64,000 nucleotides of DNA. Source: Caenorhabditis elegans. Its lineage: Eukaryota > Nematoda > Chromadorea > Rhabditida > Rhabditidae. A program made the position numbers and the translations under genes. Location of the stretch: NCBI RefSeq assembly GCF_000002985.6, contig NC_003281.10:1798001-1862000 (forward strand), written 5' to 3'. Below are positions 45,501-54,887 of the stretch, one piece after another (position 1 is the first letter of the stretch; each line of letters starts with the position of its first letter). Under the pieces are notes generated by a model. That model was not told the DNA's origin, made no database searches, and saw only the letters and a list, made by a program, of their open reading frames with translations.

Positions 45501-48500
45501 TTTTACCCAAAAAATAACATTTATTTTTTCGGTGGCCTAACTTTTTTAGATTTTTGTAGGCCACCAATGAAATTAGGTTTAATTAGGCCGTTTTCAACGG
45601 AAATTGGTTTTTTTGCACAAAATAAATTGGTGGCCTAACTTTTGGGATTTCTAGGCCACCTATCTGAAAATGATGGTTTCAAGCCATTTTTCATCGTTTT
45701 TTTTTCGGGGGTTTAATGTCAAAGAATGACAATAAAAACGATTTTAACTTGAAAATCGCAAAATATTTAGTTAAATCCCGAAAATCTTCTAAAAATCGAT
45801 ATTTCCCCTGTGACTTGTGTGCTTCTATTCAGATTTTTGGCATAAAACTGTGTTTATTCACATTTTCAGTCATAAATTGGGCTGAAAATGTGAATAAATA
45901 CCGTATTTCTGCCAACAATTTGACAATAGAGTACATTTGTCACTCGGAGATGCGGAAGCTATGCCCAAATTTTCAATTTTCCCGGAAACTTGTGATTTTT
46001 TACAGATTTTCAATACGAAATTCGAATTCTTCATCACTTTTCACCCCCGGGAACCCGGTTTTCAGCCAATTTAGACAAACTGTCGTAAAGTTCGGTGCCG
46101 AGTACGCAAGGCACTCGGTGTTTGCGTACTTTTGGCGCTACCGTACCCCTCGAAATTTAAATTTCAAGCTAGAAACCCCGGAAACCGTGTGATAGACGTG
46201 AAATTCGACGAGGAATTCGATTTTAATAATGAAAATCGCTGGAAAATTGCCGGGGAACTTCCAAAATTGTCACGAATTTTTCGTGATTTTTTAACCGATT
46301 TTTAGTGTTAAAATCGCCATTTTCGACGGTTTTTAAAAATTTTTTTTTTGAAATTTTGCTTTTTTTTTTCAGCGAATCTCTCCAATCGAGTTGCAGCCAC
46401 GATCTCCAGATTTTCCAGTTCTCACAAGTTTCATAGAAGATCATAATTTTATTGAGGAAAATACACTTAATAATGTCGGCGTACCACCGGTTTACGGGGA
46501 AACGGCCGTTGCAGAGTATCAAGGTGTGGAATTTCTCGAGAAAATTCTGTTTGATCTACAAAAAACGCGGGAATTTTTCGCCCGAAGAAAAATGTGACGT
46601 CAGCACGTTCTTAACCAATCAGTTGAGAGAAGTCTGCCGCATTTTTTGTAGATCGACGTAGATCAAACCGAAATATGGGGGGACACTCTGACACCGCCGC
46701 GCATGTTGATCTACCAGGAATTGCGGGAATTACGACGCAGACTTCTCAACTGATTGGTTAAGAACGTGCTGACGTCACATTTTTCTGGGCGAAAAAACAT
46801 TCCCGCATTTTTTGTAGATCAAACCGTAATGGGACTGCCCCTGGCACCGCCACGTGCTGTCAGGTTGTGTGTCAATACAGTTTGATCTACAAAAAATGCG
46901 GGCAAAATTTTTTTTGCCAGGAAAAATGTGACGTCACCTCGTTTTTACCGCATTTTTTTGTAGATCGTCGACGTAGAAATTGCGGGAATTTAGACGCATA
47001 AAGACGTCATATTATTTTGGACGGCGAAAAAATGCGCGCATTTTTTGTAGATCAAATAAATTTCGAGAAAATTCGGTTTGATCTACAAAACAAGCGGGAA
47101 TTTTCGCCGCCGCCCAAAATAATGTGACGTCAGCATGCTCTTCCACCAATCAGTTGAGAAGTCCGTGTCTAAATTCCCGCAATTCCTGGTAGATCAACAT
47201 ACGCGGTGGTGTCAACTACGGTTTGATCTACTGAGATCTACAAAAAAATGCGGCAGAGTTCTCAACTGATGATTTCTCATGGATGAAAACACGTGCTGGC
47301 GTCACATTTTTCAGCGCAAAAAAAAATTGCGCGCATTTTTTGTAGATCAAACCGTAATGGGACTGCCTGGCACCACACCACGTGCTGTCAGGTTGTGTGT
47401 CAATACAGTTTGATCTACAAAAAATGCGGGCAAAATTTTCGCGCCAAAATAAAGTGACGTCACACTGCAACTTTTTCCTGACGAGGGACGAGGAAAAGTG
47501 GTTTCTAGGCCATGGCCGAGGGGCCGACAAGTTTTAGCGGCCATTAATCTTGCTTTGTTTTCCGCCTGTTTTCTTTTGTTTTTCATCGATTTTTTTCGTT
47601 TTTTCTTATTAAAACTGATAAACAAATATTTTTTGCAGATGCTAAACCAATTTCCGAGTAAAAAAATTATGTATTCAGTGGGCAAGCAGCGGTGACAGTG
47701 GGCATTGTAATATGATGGATTACGGGAATACAAAACCTAAACTTTTTCTGAAACATGATACATATGATGCTTAGATGCTGAAATTACCTGATTTTCATAA
47801 CGAGACCGCTGAAAAAGTTTTGAGGTTTTCAAAATTCAACTTTTTTGGTGAAAAAGTCGAGATTTTCGCACAAAAAGTTGAATTTTGAAAATCTCAAAAC
47901 TTTTTCAGCGGTCTCGTTATGAAAATCAGGTAATTTCAGCATCTAAGCATCATATGTATCATGTTTCAGAAAAAGTTTAGGTTTTGTATTCCCGTAATCC
48001 ATCATATTGCATTGACCACTTTCACCGCTGCTTGCCCACTGAATACATAATTTTTTTACTCGGAAATTGGTTTAGCATCTGCAAAAAATATTTGTTTATC
48101 AGTTTTAATAAGAAAAAACGAAAAAAATCGATGAAAAACAAAAGAAAACAGGCGGAAAACAAAGCAAGATTAATGGCCGCTAAAACTTGTCGGCCCCTCG
48201 GCCATGGCCTAGAAACCACTTTTCCTCGTCCCTCGTGAGGAAAAAGTTGCATTGCGTCAGCACGTTTTTACCGCATTTTTTGTAGATCTCAGTAGATCAA
48301 ACCGAAATATGGGACGGATTTCCATCAAAAATTCAATTTTTTCCAGAAGCTCTGCGAGCCCCCCGTGCACACGCGAATATAATCCGAATGATTAATGATT
48401 TGGAGGATAGCCTCAATTGGGCAAGAAATCCGTCGAAAACTATTAAATTGGAAATCGATGAGCACTTGGATCGATGTGATACGTGTACTAATCGAGATTT

Positions 48501-48633
48501 GAACCCGAACTGCTATTTTCCGGAATACTTATCACATGCGCTCCGTCAGAAGCCGGAAATTGTTGAAATCTTCTCGCCTGGGATGCTCTCAATCATCACT
48601 TGCCGCAGATTTGGCGGCGGCGGCGGTGTTTAA
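36520..48633 (+). CDS. Unrecognised 681-aa protein (11 exons)
   Basis: Exons 36520-36606, 38133-38206, 38264-38366, 39119-39260, 40346-40714, 40776-40888, 42169-42497, 43754-43910, 44870-45103, 46373-46523 and 48347-48633 join in phase to a 681-residue frame ending at TAA. I do not recognise the family; there is no signal peptide or membrane segment. It is a mixed alpha/beta-looking protein with aromatic residues. Two stretches are similar to each other (VNAWVTLHIRDDQSIKYELY and DNVWVTLNDCHVGEGSKPPT, followed by RFKICAFGKV), hinting at a duplicated beta domain. RIFITAHYENRWIIDKIDVD may be another strand-rich module. The C-terminal exon encodes a helical region (RMINDLEDSLNWARN) and a possible CxxC-type cluster (RCDTCTNRDLNPNC). 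The glycine run GGGGG just before the stop is odd: a GT within it is phase-compatible with splicing to 51047, so the frame may continue into the Q-rich gene. PATC-like introns suggest germline expression. Confidence 0.82.
38605..38830. repeat. TTTGAA-TTTCCCGCC array (38.6 kb)
   Basis: Six ~40-bp units (TTGAATTTCCCGCCAAAAAA and the TTTTCCGCC variant) in the intron 38367-39118. All are in the forward orientation. Confidence 0.88.
39361..39560. repeat. Inverted 'CTCCACGTCTCCAGCTTTCA' repeat
   Basis: CTCCAGCTTTCAAATGACCCC at the left and its reverse complement GGGGTCATTTGAAAGCTGGAG at the right bracket a centre containing GGTGCTACAGTAACC and GCGTGGCGGGACCC. A second copy is at 45170-45345, and a relative at 60875-60990. 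All lie in introns. It is another foldback form of the 'GGGTCCCGCCACG' dispersed family. Confidence 0.8.
39861..40027 (+). repeat. Hairpin family A, copy 4
   Basis: In the intron 39261-40345, sense orientation, CCCCTGTGACTTGTG form. It is followed by a ~270-bp block (CACCCACGAAACCC ... TGTCGTAAAGTTCGGTGCC ... TGTTTGCGTACTTTTGGCGC) that also follows copies 1, 5, 6 and 7, so longer segments have been duplicated. Confidence 0.9.
41725..42090. repeat. TTTGAA-TTTCCCGCC array with inverted tail
   Basis: Six or seven forward units (41725-41985) are followed by two reverse units (42020-42090), in the intron 40889-42168. The forward/reverse arrangement would let transcripts fold back over about 60 bp. 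Confidence 0.88.
42681..43080 (+). repeat. Hairpin family B cluster: three copies
   Basis: Copies at 42681-42711, 42909-42947 and 43046-43080, all in the intron 42498-43753. Each reads roughly GGTGGCCTAACTTTT, a few bases, then TTTCTAGGCCACC, giving a 9-10-bp stem and a 12-16-nt loop. Confidence 0.85.
43219..43390 (+). repeat. Hairpin family A, copy 5
   Basis: In the intron 42498-43753, sense orientation. It has the CTCAGTGACTCATGTGCC upstream arm. One stem-flank change (ACCGCATTT) and TATGACC instead of TATGCCC distinguish it. Confidence 0.9.
44117..44152 (+). repeat. Hairpin family B copy
   Basis: TTGGTGGCCTAACTTTTGGG followed by ATTTCTAGGCCACCAAT; the stem extends to 11 bp. It lies in the intron 43911-44869, about 140 nt before hairpin family A copy 6. 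Confidence 0.85.
44293..44461 (+). repeat. Hairpin family A, copy 6
   Basis: In the intron 43911-44869, sense orientation. It shares ACTCGGACATG (instead of GGAGATG) with copy 9, marking a subfamily. Confidence 0.9.
45420..45660 (+). repeat. Hairpin family B cluster: three copies
   Basis: Copies at 45420-45454 (right arm decayed to TAGGCTATGG), 45530-45567 and 45627-45660, in the intron 45104-46372. The last is nearly identical to the copy at 44117, including flanking AAAATAAATTGG. Confidence 0.83.
45804..45974 (+). repeat. Hairpin family A, copy 7
   Basis: In the intron 45104-46372, sense orientation. GAGTAC replaces GAGCAC, as in copy 9. Flanked on the left by the same AAAATCTTCTAAAAATCGAT found before copies 6 and 8. 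Confidence 0.9.
46545..47462. repeat. Cluster of 'GATCTACAAAAAATGCGGG' repeats
   Basis: At least six alternating direct and inverted units of a family built from GTTTGATCTACAAAAAATGC, TTTCGCCC, AATGTGACGTCAGCACGTTC, TTCTCAACTGATTGG and TTTTGTAGATCAAACCG. They fill the left half of the intron 46524-48346 and continue at 48255-48310 beyond the palindromic element. Single relatives are at 10880-11050. Confidence 0.88.
47463..48254. mobile_element. Near-perfect 792-bp palindromic (foldback) element
   Basis: Two arms of about 380 bp are reverse complements with few differences (for example CCTGACGAGG versus CCTCACGAGG near the ends, and a short mismatched patch near 47690-47705). They are separated by a ~28-nt spacer around 47858 (GGTGAAAAAGTCGAG...). 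Ends are CACTGCAACTTTTTCC and its counterpart GGAAAAAGTTGCATTG. CGTCA flanks both sides (47458-47462, 48255-48259), a 5-bp target duplication that reconstitutes the host repeat sequence GACGTCAGCACG. Each arm has a 65-residue frame, but no transposase. It sits in the sense of a transcribed intron, so the pre-mRNA could form a long double-stranded RNA. Confidence 0.92.
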
Positions 48634-48880
48634 AAAAGAATTTTTTTTTTTTGACGGGAACAACTGATTTTTTTGTGTTATTTCGTGTTTTTTATACCCC
48701 ATTTTTTTTACAAGAAAAAGCTCAAAAATTGAGCCAGAATGAAGTTTTTAAGGAATGCAAACAATCAATTTTTTTTCAAAAATTTTTGGATGTCTTCCAA
48801 TTTTTTTTTTTTTTGGGATTTTTTTGGATTTTTGGTGAAAATTACAGTTTTTTTAAATTGAAAATTGGGGTTTCAAAGTT

Positions 48881-49720
48881 TAGTGGCCGAACTTGTTGGG
48901 ATTCTAGGCCACCAATCGGGAATTTCGAGATTTTTTTCCAGAAATCTCCAATTTTTAGCAATCTTTTACACTAGATCAGTGAAAAATTAGAAAAAAAAAC
49001 AAAAAAACGAGTTTAGGCCAATTTTTAGCCGAAAAAATACGGTGGCCTAACTTTTTGCAATTTCTAGGCCACACCTATCTCTTTATTTTAAAAGGGAAAT
49101 CTTATCACTTTTCTAGTGATTTTTCTCGAATTTCCGGCTGAAAATTGAGTTTCTCACTCATTTTTACCCCTAGAAATTGGTTTTTTTGTAAATTGGTGGC
49201 CTAACTTTTTGCAATTTCTAGGCCACCAATCTGAAAATGATGGTTTCAAGCCATTTTTCATTGATTTTTTTTTGGGGGGGTTTAATGTCAAATAATGACA
49301 ATAAAAACGATTTTAACTTGAAAATCGCAAAATATTCAGATAAAATTCCGAAAATCTTCTAAAAATCGATATTTCCCCTGTGACTTGTGTGCTTCTATTC
49401 AGATTTTGACATAAAAACTGTGTTTATTCACATTTTCAGTCATAAATTGGGCTGAAAATGTGAATAAATACCGTATTTCTGCCAACAATTTGACAATAGA
49501 GCACATTTGTCACTCGGAGATGCGGAAGCTATGCCCAAATTTTCAATTTTCCCCCAAAAACTTGTGGTTTTTTTTCTGATTTTTCAGTAGTTTTCATAGA
49601 TTTTTAGTGCTAAAATCGGATTCTCCGCTATTTTTTACCCCCAATTAGTGGTAACTTTCTCTCGTTCCCAGCTGAAAAAAGTTGGTGGCCGAACTTTTTG
49701 GATTTCTAGGCCACCAAGCA
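48881..49720 (+). repeat. Hairpin family B: four copies
   Basis: Copies at 48881-48916, 49041-49075, 49193-49231 and 49682-49720, the first and last with GGCCGAAC instead of GGCCTAAC. All have the same orientation as those at 42.7-45.7 kb. Confidence 0.85.
49374..49544 (+). repeat. Hairpin family A, copy 8
   Basis: CCCCTGTGACTTGTG form, with full stem and 3' conserved block; plus orientation. Followed by TTTTCAGTAGTTTTCATAGA, which also follows copy 9. Confidence 0.9.
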
Positions 49721-50237
49721 GATTTTGAGCCATTTTCAATGGGTTTTTTTCTGGAATTTTTCAGTTCAATATTTGAAATTTCTGAGAAAATGTTCCCAAA
49801 AAGTAGGAATTTTCCTCGGATTTCAAACATTTCTCAAAAAAAAATTTTTTTTTCGCCGAATTATTTTTTTTTAATTTTTAATTTTCGCGGGGTTTTTCTC
49901 AGCATTTTAGCCCAAAAAAATTCGAATTTTCCTCCTAATAAATCTCCAAAAATTGGTAGTTTCACGTCATTTACACTCTCCCAGTGATGTACCAAGTTAT
50001 GATGAGAACTTGTAACATTGGAAAAATCAATCAATAATGTAATCAAAAACCCGCCGGAACAGAAGATTGGGTGGCGATACCTCGAAAAAATCGATAAATT
50101 CAGTGGGAAAATTGCTGAAATTCCGCTAAAAATTTGATAAAAATGCAGGGAAAAAAAAAAGTTTTGATCTACAAAATAAATAAAAAATTATTTTTAATTT
50201 TTGAAACCCGACCGGCGCCGGAAAACTAAAAATCGAT

Positions 50238-50410
50238 TTCCCCTGTGACTTGTGTGCTTCTATTCAGAGTTTTTGGCATAAAAACTGTATTTATTCACAT
50301 TTTCAGCCTTAAATTGGCTGAAAATGTGAATAAATACCGTATTTCTGCCAACAATTTGACAATAGAGTACATTTGTCACTCGGACATGCGGAAGCTATGC
50401 CCAAATTTTC
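50238..50410 (+). repeat. Hairpin family A, copy 9
   Basis: CCCCTGTGACTTGTG form with ACTCGGACATG and GAGTAC; the last copy before the Q-rich exons. Plus orientation, like all the others. Confidence 0.9.
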
Positions 50411-51046
50411 ATTTTTTCGGAAAACTTGTGATTTTTTTTTGATTTTTCAGTAGTTTTCATAGATTTTTAGTGATAAAATCGGATTCTCCGCTATTTTTTA
50501 CCCCAATTAGTGGTAACTCTGAAATTTTTTAAAGGTTTAAAATATTTTTCGCTAATTTTTAGAAAAAAAACCGTTTTTTCCCCAATTTTTACGTGAAATC
50601 GCCCCGATTTTTGATGCTTAATAAACATTTCACTCATTTTTTCAAAAAATTCCACACGATTTTCGACAATTTTGAAGGGTAAAAGTAGGTTTTTGATGAT
50701 TTTCTAAAAAAAACTTCAAAAATAGATTATTTCAGCATTTTTTGCCGGAAAAACTAAAAAATTGGGGATTTTTTCACGATTTTTTATCGTTGAAAATTGA
50801 GTTTTAAGTGTTTTATACGAAAACTCACTGGTTTCTTTAGAAAGTTAAAATTTTTCCAAAAAAAAATTTTAGGGCTGAAAAACTGTTTGGCCCTAAAAAA
50901 ATTTTCAAAAAAAAAAAAAAAAATTTTTTTTTTTTAATTTTTAAATTTTTCGGTCTTTTATTACTTTTCTTTCTTATTTTCAATAATATTTCCTCTGCTC
51001 GTCCAATTCTAAGCTCCGCCCCTTCCTACAGTACCCCCTCTTCCAG

Positions 51047-54000
51047 GCTCCGCCCATTTACGCGAGGACGACGCTCGAGAGATGATTGCCACACCGACGG
51101 GATACCGGCGGAATGTTTATATGCAGAGACAGGTCTCATTTTTTCATTTTCCGGGCTCTTTTTTTTTTACGGAGAAATTCGATTTTTACAAACAAAAAAA
51201 ATTTTTCGAATTTCTCAAAAAAAAAAAAAATTTTCAAAATTTCCATTTTTTTTAAAATTCTTTAAAAATTCAGATGTCTCAACAAGTAGTCGTCGCCCAT
51301 CATCCCCAGCCCCTCCAAAACTACTGCCAGCAGCTGCAGAACCAGTTGGTTCAGGCACAGGTACAGTACCCCACACCCAAGGCTACCCCCTACAGTAACC
51401 CTTTATCACTGCAGAATCAGGCCAACTCGGCGAACATGACGCTTAGAGAGGTGCTGAACAAGCCTTCGATCCTTCAGCAACCATCGCAGCAACAGCAGCA
51501 GTACCCGGTTCAGGTAGGCAAAAAAAAACAACAACAAAAAAAACTCCAAAAATTCTCAGAGCCCTCTGAAACTTAGCACAATGGATAGAGCTCGGTAAGC
51601 TGAGCATATTTGCATTTTGAACCTAAGCTCTATCTCTTCTCTGGACGAAGTTACAGAAGTTTCAAGAAATCTAGGTCAAAGTACAGTACTCCAGGCTCCC
51701 CAGAAACCTGGCTCATCGGTTAGAGCTCGGTGTGCTGAGCATATTTGCTTCTTGAACCTAAGCTCTATCTCTTCTATGGACGAAGTTACAGAAGTTTCAA
51801 GAAATCTAGGTCAAAGTACAGTACCCCAGGGCTACTGTACTTTGACCCAGATTTTTTAAAACTAACTCTCATAACTTTGTTTAGAAAAAAGATAGCGCTA
51901 TGAGCCAAGAGGCAAATATAGTCAGCTCGCCGAGCTCTATCGAATGACACCATTTTCAGAACGATTCTGAAAAATGTACAGTACCCCAGTGCTACTGTAG
52001 TTAAGTTTGCCTGACCACTTTGAAATTAGTACCATTCGATAGAGCTCAGTTCGCCGAGCGTTTTTGCTTCTTGGCCCAATTCTCTATCTCTTTTCTGGGC
52101 AAAGTTACAGAAGTTTTAAGAAAACTGGGTCAAGGTACAGTACCCCAGGGCTACTGTACTTTGACCCAGATTCCTTAAAACCCCCATAACTTTGCTCAGA
52201 GAAGAGATAGAGCTTTGGTTTAAGAAGCAAATATGCTCAGCTCGCCGAGCTCTATCCAATGGCACTAATTTTGAACGTTATGTAACTACAGTAGCCCTGG
52301 GGTACTGTAGATATCGATTTTTCAGCAACAAAAAAAAAACCAACAAAAATCTCGAATTTTCAGCAGCAAAACCGTCAGCGACAAGTGATTCGCCAGATTA
52401 TCCCCACTGTACCACAAGTTCAACGACAAATGCCACAGCAGCGCCCACCGCAACAGGTAATTTTTGGGTCCCGCCACGAATTTAAAGGCGCAGTGGGCTC
52501 CGAAATTTCAAAATGCTTGGAACATAGTCATGTTGGGGCGCAAATTGAAGCTGAAAGAGAGGAGAATTCGAATTTTTAAGTGAAAATGTGAACAAAAAAA
52601 AATAAAAATTAAAAATTGTCGCGATGAGACCCAAAAAAAATTTTTTTTTCAAAAAATTCAAAAAAAATTTTTTTTTTTTTTTGAAAATAATTTTCTTCTC
52701 TAATAGCAATTTTTCAGACTCAAAATGGTGCTCCGATGCTCCGACTCCCTGTGCATCAAATTCAGCAGGCTCACCACCTCCAACAACAGCAGCGGCAACA
52801 GATGCAACAGCCGATGCCGAGCCGGCGACGGTCTGCGGCTCACCAAGTTCGCCAGAGAATTCAGGCTCAGAATGTGAGAATTTTCTTTTAATTTTGAGGG
52901 ATGAAGCTCGCCGAGAGAGCTTTCAGAAAAATTAAATTTTTTGTAAAAAATTCAAAAAAAAAATGTTTTTTCCAAATTTTTTCTGAAAATTTTATTTCCA
53001 GACTGTCCGGCTCCAACAACAGGAGCAATTGGCTCAGCAGCATCACCAGCACCAGCAGCAGCATGCTCAATCGGAGCTCCAACAAGTTCAGCAAGTGCTC
53101 ATCGAGCAACAGCAGCTTAACCAGGTTCGGAACTTGAAAATTTTCAGATTTTTAGAGTTTTTAGCTGTAAAAGTCGGTGTTTAGCTCGCTGAGAGCTTTA
53201 AAATGAGCCCCATATCGACTAAGTTTGGAGAACATTCAGGATTTTGGGTCTCACCACGAAAATTCCTTGGATTACTGTAGCTAAATGAAATTTCCTGAAA
53301 GTTCCACTAAGAAATTCGAATTTCCCGTCATTTTTCACACCCGGATCCTGTTTTCTAGAGCTTTACCACAAATATTAAAGAAATTGTGCATTTTTTCGTA
53401 AGATCCTCCGTGTTTGCGTATTTTCGGGGCTACAGTACCCCGAAAATTGAAATTTTGAGCTAGCAGCACGGGAAACCAGGATTTCGGAGTGAAAAGTGAC
53501 GGAGAATCCGAATTTGATAGTGAAAATTTCTGAAAATCAATAAAAATCCTGAAAAATTGAATTTCTTCAAAATATCAATGATTTTTCTCGTAATTTTTCG
53601 AAAATTTCATTGTCAAATTTGAATTTCCCGCCATTTTTCACCCCGGGAACCTATTTTCTAGAGTTTTACCTTAAAATTTAAAGTAACTGTGCATTTTGTC
53701 GTAAGAAATTTGGTGCTTGCGTATTTTCGGGCCTACAGTACCCCGAAAAATTTAAATTTTAGCTCAGAACCCCGGAAAAAAAGTATTCAGTGGTAACAAG
53801 TGACGGAGAATCCGAATTTAACAATGAAAATCTTCAAAAATCAATAAAAATCCCGGAAAAAATCAATTTCTTAAAAATATTGATTTTTCTGTGATTTTTT
53901 TGAAAATATTGCTGTCAAATTTGAATTTCCCGTCATTTTTTACCCCGGGATTCTATTTTCTAGGGCTTTAACTCGGAATGTAAAGAAACTGTGCATTTTG

Positions 54001-54473
54001 TCGTAAGAAATTCGGTGTTTGCGTATTTTTGGTGCTACCGTACCCCAAAGAATTCAAAATTTTAGCTAGAAACCCAGAAAACCACGATTTAGAGGTAAAA
54101 AGTTACGGAGAATCCGAATTTAGCAGTAAAAATCTCCAAAAATCAATAATTTCCCCGAAAATTTACAATTTTTTTCCAGAATTCCCGCAAACGCAAGCAA
54201 TCTCCACAAGCTCACTGGAGCGACGTTGATAATGTGGAGAATCTGGAGAATCAGGCGACCGCCGCACAACAAATTCCGGCAAAAAAACCGCGCTGGAATT
54301 CGGTGGAGCAAGAGCCCGAGCCCGAGGCTCCGCTGGAAGCCGTCGAGCAGCAGCAACAGAAGCAGCCGACAACTGACGGGCAGCACCTGCCGGATATTGT
54401 CAAAAATATTGGAGGATTCGAGATTCGTGTCATTCGAAGTCACGACCCGTCGCGCAGAATCTACACTTATTGA
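51047..54473 (+). CDS. pqn-82: Glutamine-rich protein (pqn-82-like)
   Basis: Exons 51047-51132, 51274-51513, 52364-52456, 52718-52873, 53002-53124 and 54180-54473 (TGA) are all in phase 0 to one another. From the ATG at 51082 they give 318 residues; the first exon is also open upstream to its acceptor. The protein is dominated by Q-rich, low-complexity sequence (QQPSQQQQQYPVQ, HHLQQQQRQQMQQ, QQHHQHQQQHAQ) with likely coiled-coil potential, then a basic nuclear-localisation-like patch (NSRKRKQSPHW, KKPRW) and a short, probably folded C-terminus (IVKNIGGFEIRVIRSHDPSR). Prion-like or condensate-forming behaviour is a general property of such regions, not shown here. The first exon's acceptor could take a spliced leader or a cis-splice from 48625 (phase-compatible). 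The symbol is from memory of a Q/N-rich gene at this locus and is less certain than the coding call. Confidence 0.8.
51545..52330. repeat. Foldback repeat array in Q-rich gene intron
   Basis: The intron 51514-52363 is filled with direct and inverted copies of a unit with GATAGAGCTCGG, TGAGCATATTTGC, CTCTATCTCTTCT, ACGAAGTTACAGAAGTTT and GTCAAAGTACAGTACCCCAG. Direct copies lie at about 51580-51830; inverted ones around 51840-51960 and 52150-52290. The inverted halves could pair over more than 100 bp in the pre-mRNA. Confidence 0.85.
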
Positions 54474-54728
54474 TTTTTCCCGCCGCCGAAAAATCGAAAA
54501 AATCGATAATTTATTAATTTCTCTTGAAAAATCTCCCAAAAATCAATAATTTTACGACATTTTTCATCGATTTTCCCCCTGCGATTGTAATATTTCCCAA
54601 TTTTTTACATTGTATTAAAAAATGCCAAAAAAACAATATTTTATTGATTTTTTTTTTCAACGATTTTTCAAAGTTTTTCCCGAAAAAAAAAACGAATGTA
54701 TTAATAATTGTACAAAAATGTTTCCATT

Positions 54729-54742
54729 CCCCCCCCCCCCCC
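54729..54742 (+). repeat. C14 homopolymer tract
   Basis: Fourteen consecutive C residues (G14 on the minus strand) in the 3' UTR region of the Q-rich gene; a second potential G-quadruplex tract. Confidence 0.92.
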
Positions 54743-54881
54743 TGAGCCATTTTTATCAACGTTTTACCCAATTTTTCCACAATTTTCCACTTTTTCCTGA
54801 AAATTATCGATTTTTGTGTCATTTTTGTGATCTCTCGCGATTTCTATACAATACATATCTCGACCCCACGACTTTTTTTGT

Positions 54882-54887
54882 AATAAA
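54882..54887 (+). terminator. Poly(A) signal AATAAA, Q-rich gene
   Basis: AATAAA 409 nt after the stop codon, just before the dispersed repeats begin, so a plausible 3' end. A longer UTR than average is implied. Confidence 0.45.

Larger units (their letters stand above)
48634..51046. other. Noncoding gap or intron before the Q-rich exons
   Basis: It carries no coding exon. It contains family B hairpins at 48881-48916, 49041-49075, 49193-49231 and 49682-49720, family A copies 8 and 9, and long homopolymeric A/T runs at 50890-50940. Its composition and repeat content are the same as the introns of the preceding gene, supporting the idea that it is itself an intron. Confidence 0.7.

Noticed and set aside
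47498..48252. 65-76-residue frames in both arms of the palindrome
   Set aside because: The same hydrophobic frame appears in each arm simply because the arms are inverted copies; no similarity to a transposase or to a known protein was recognised.
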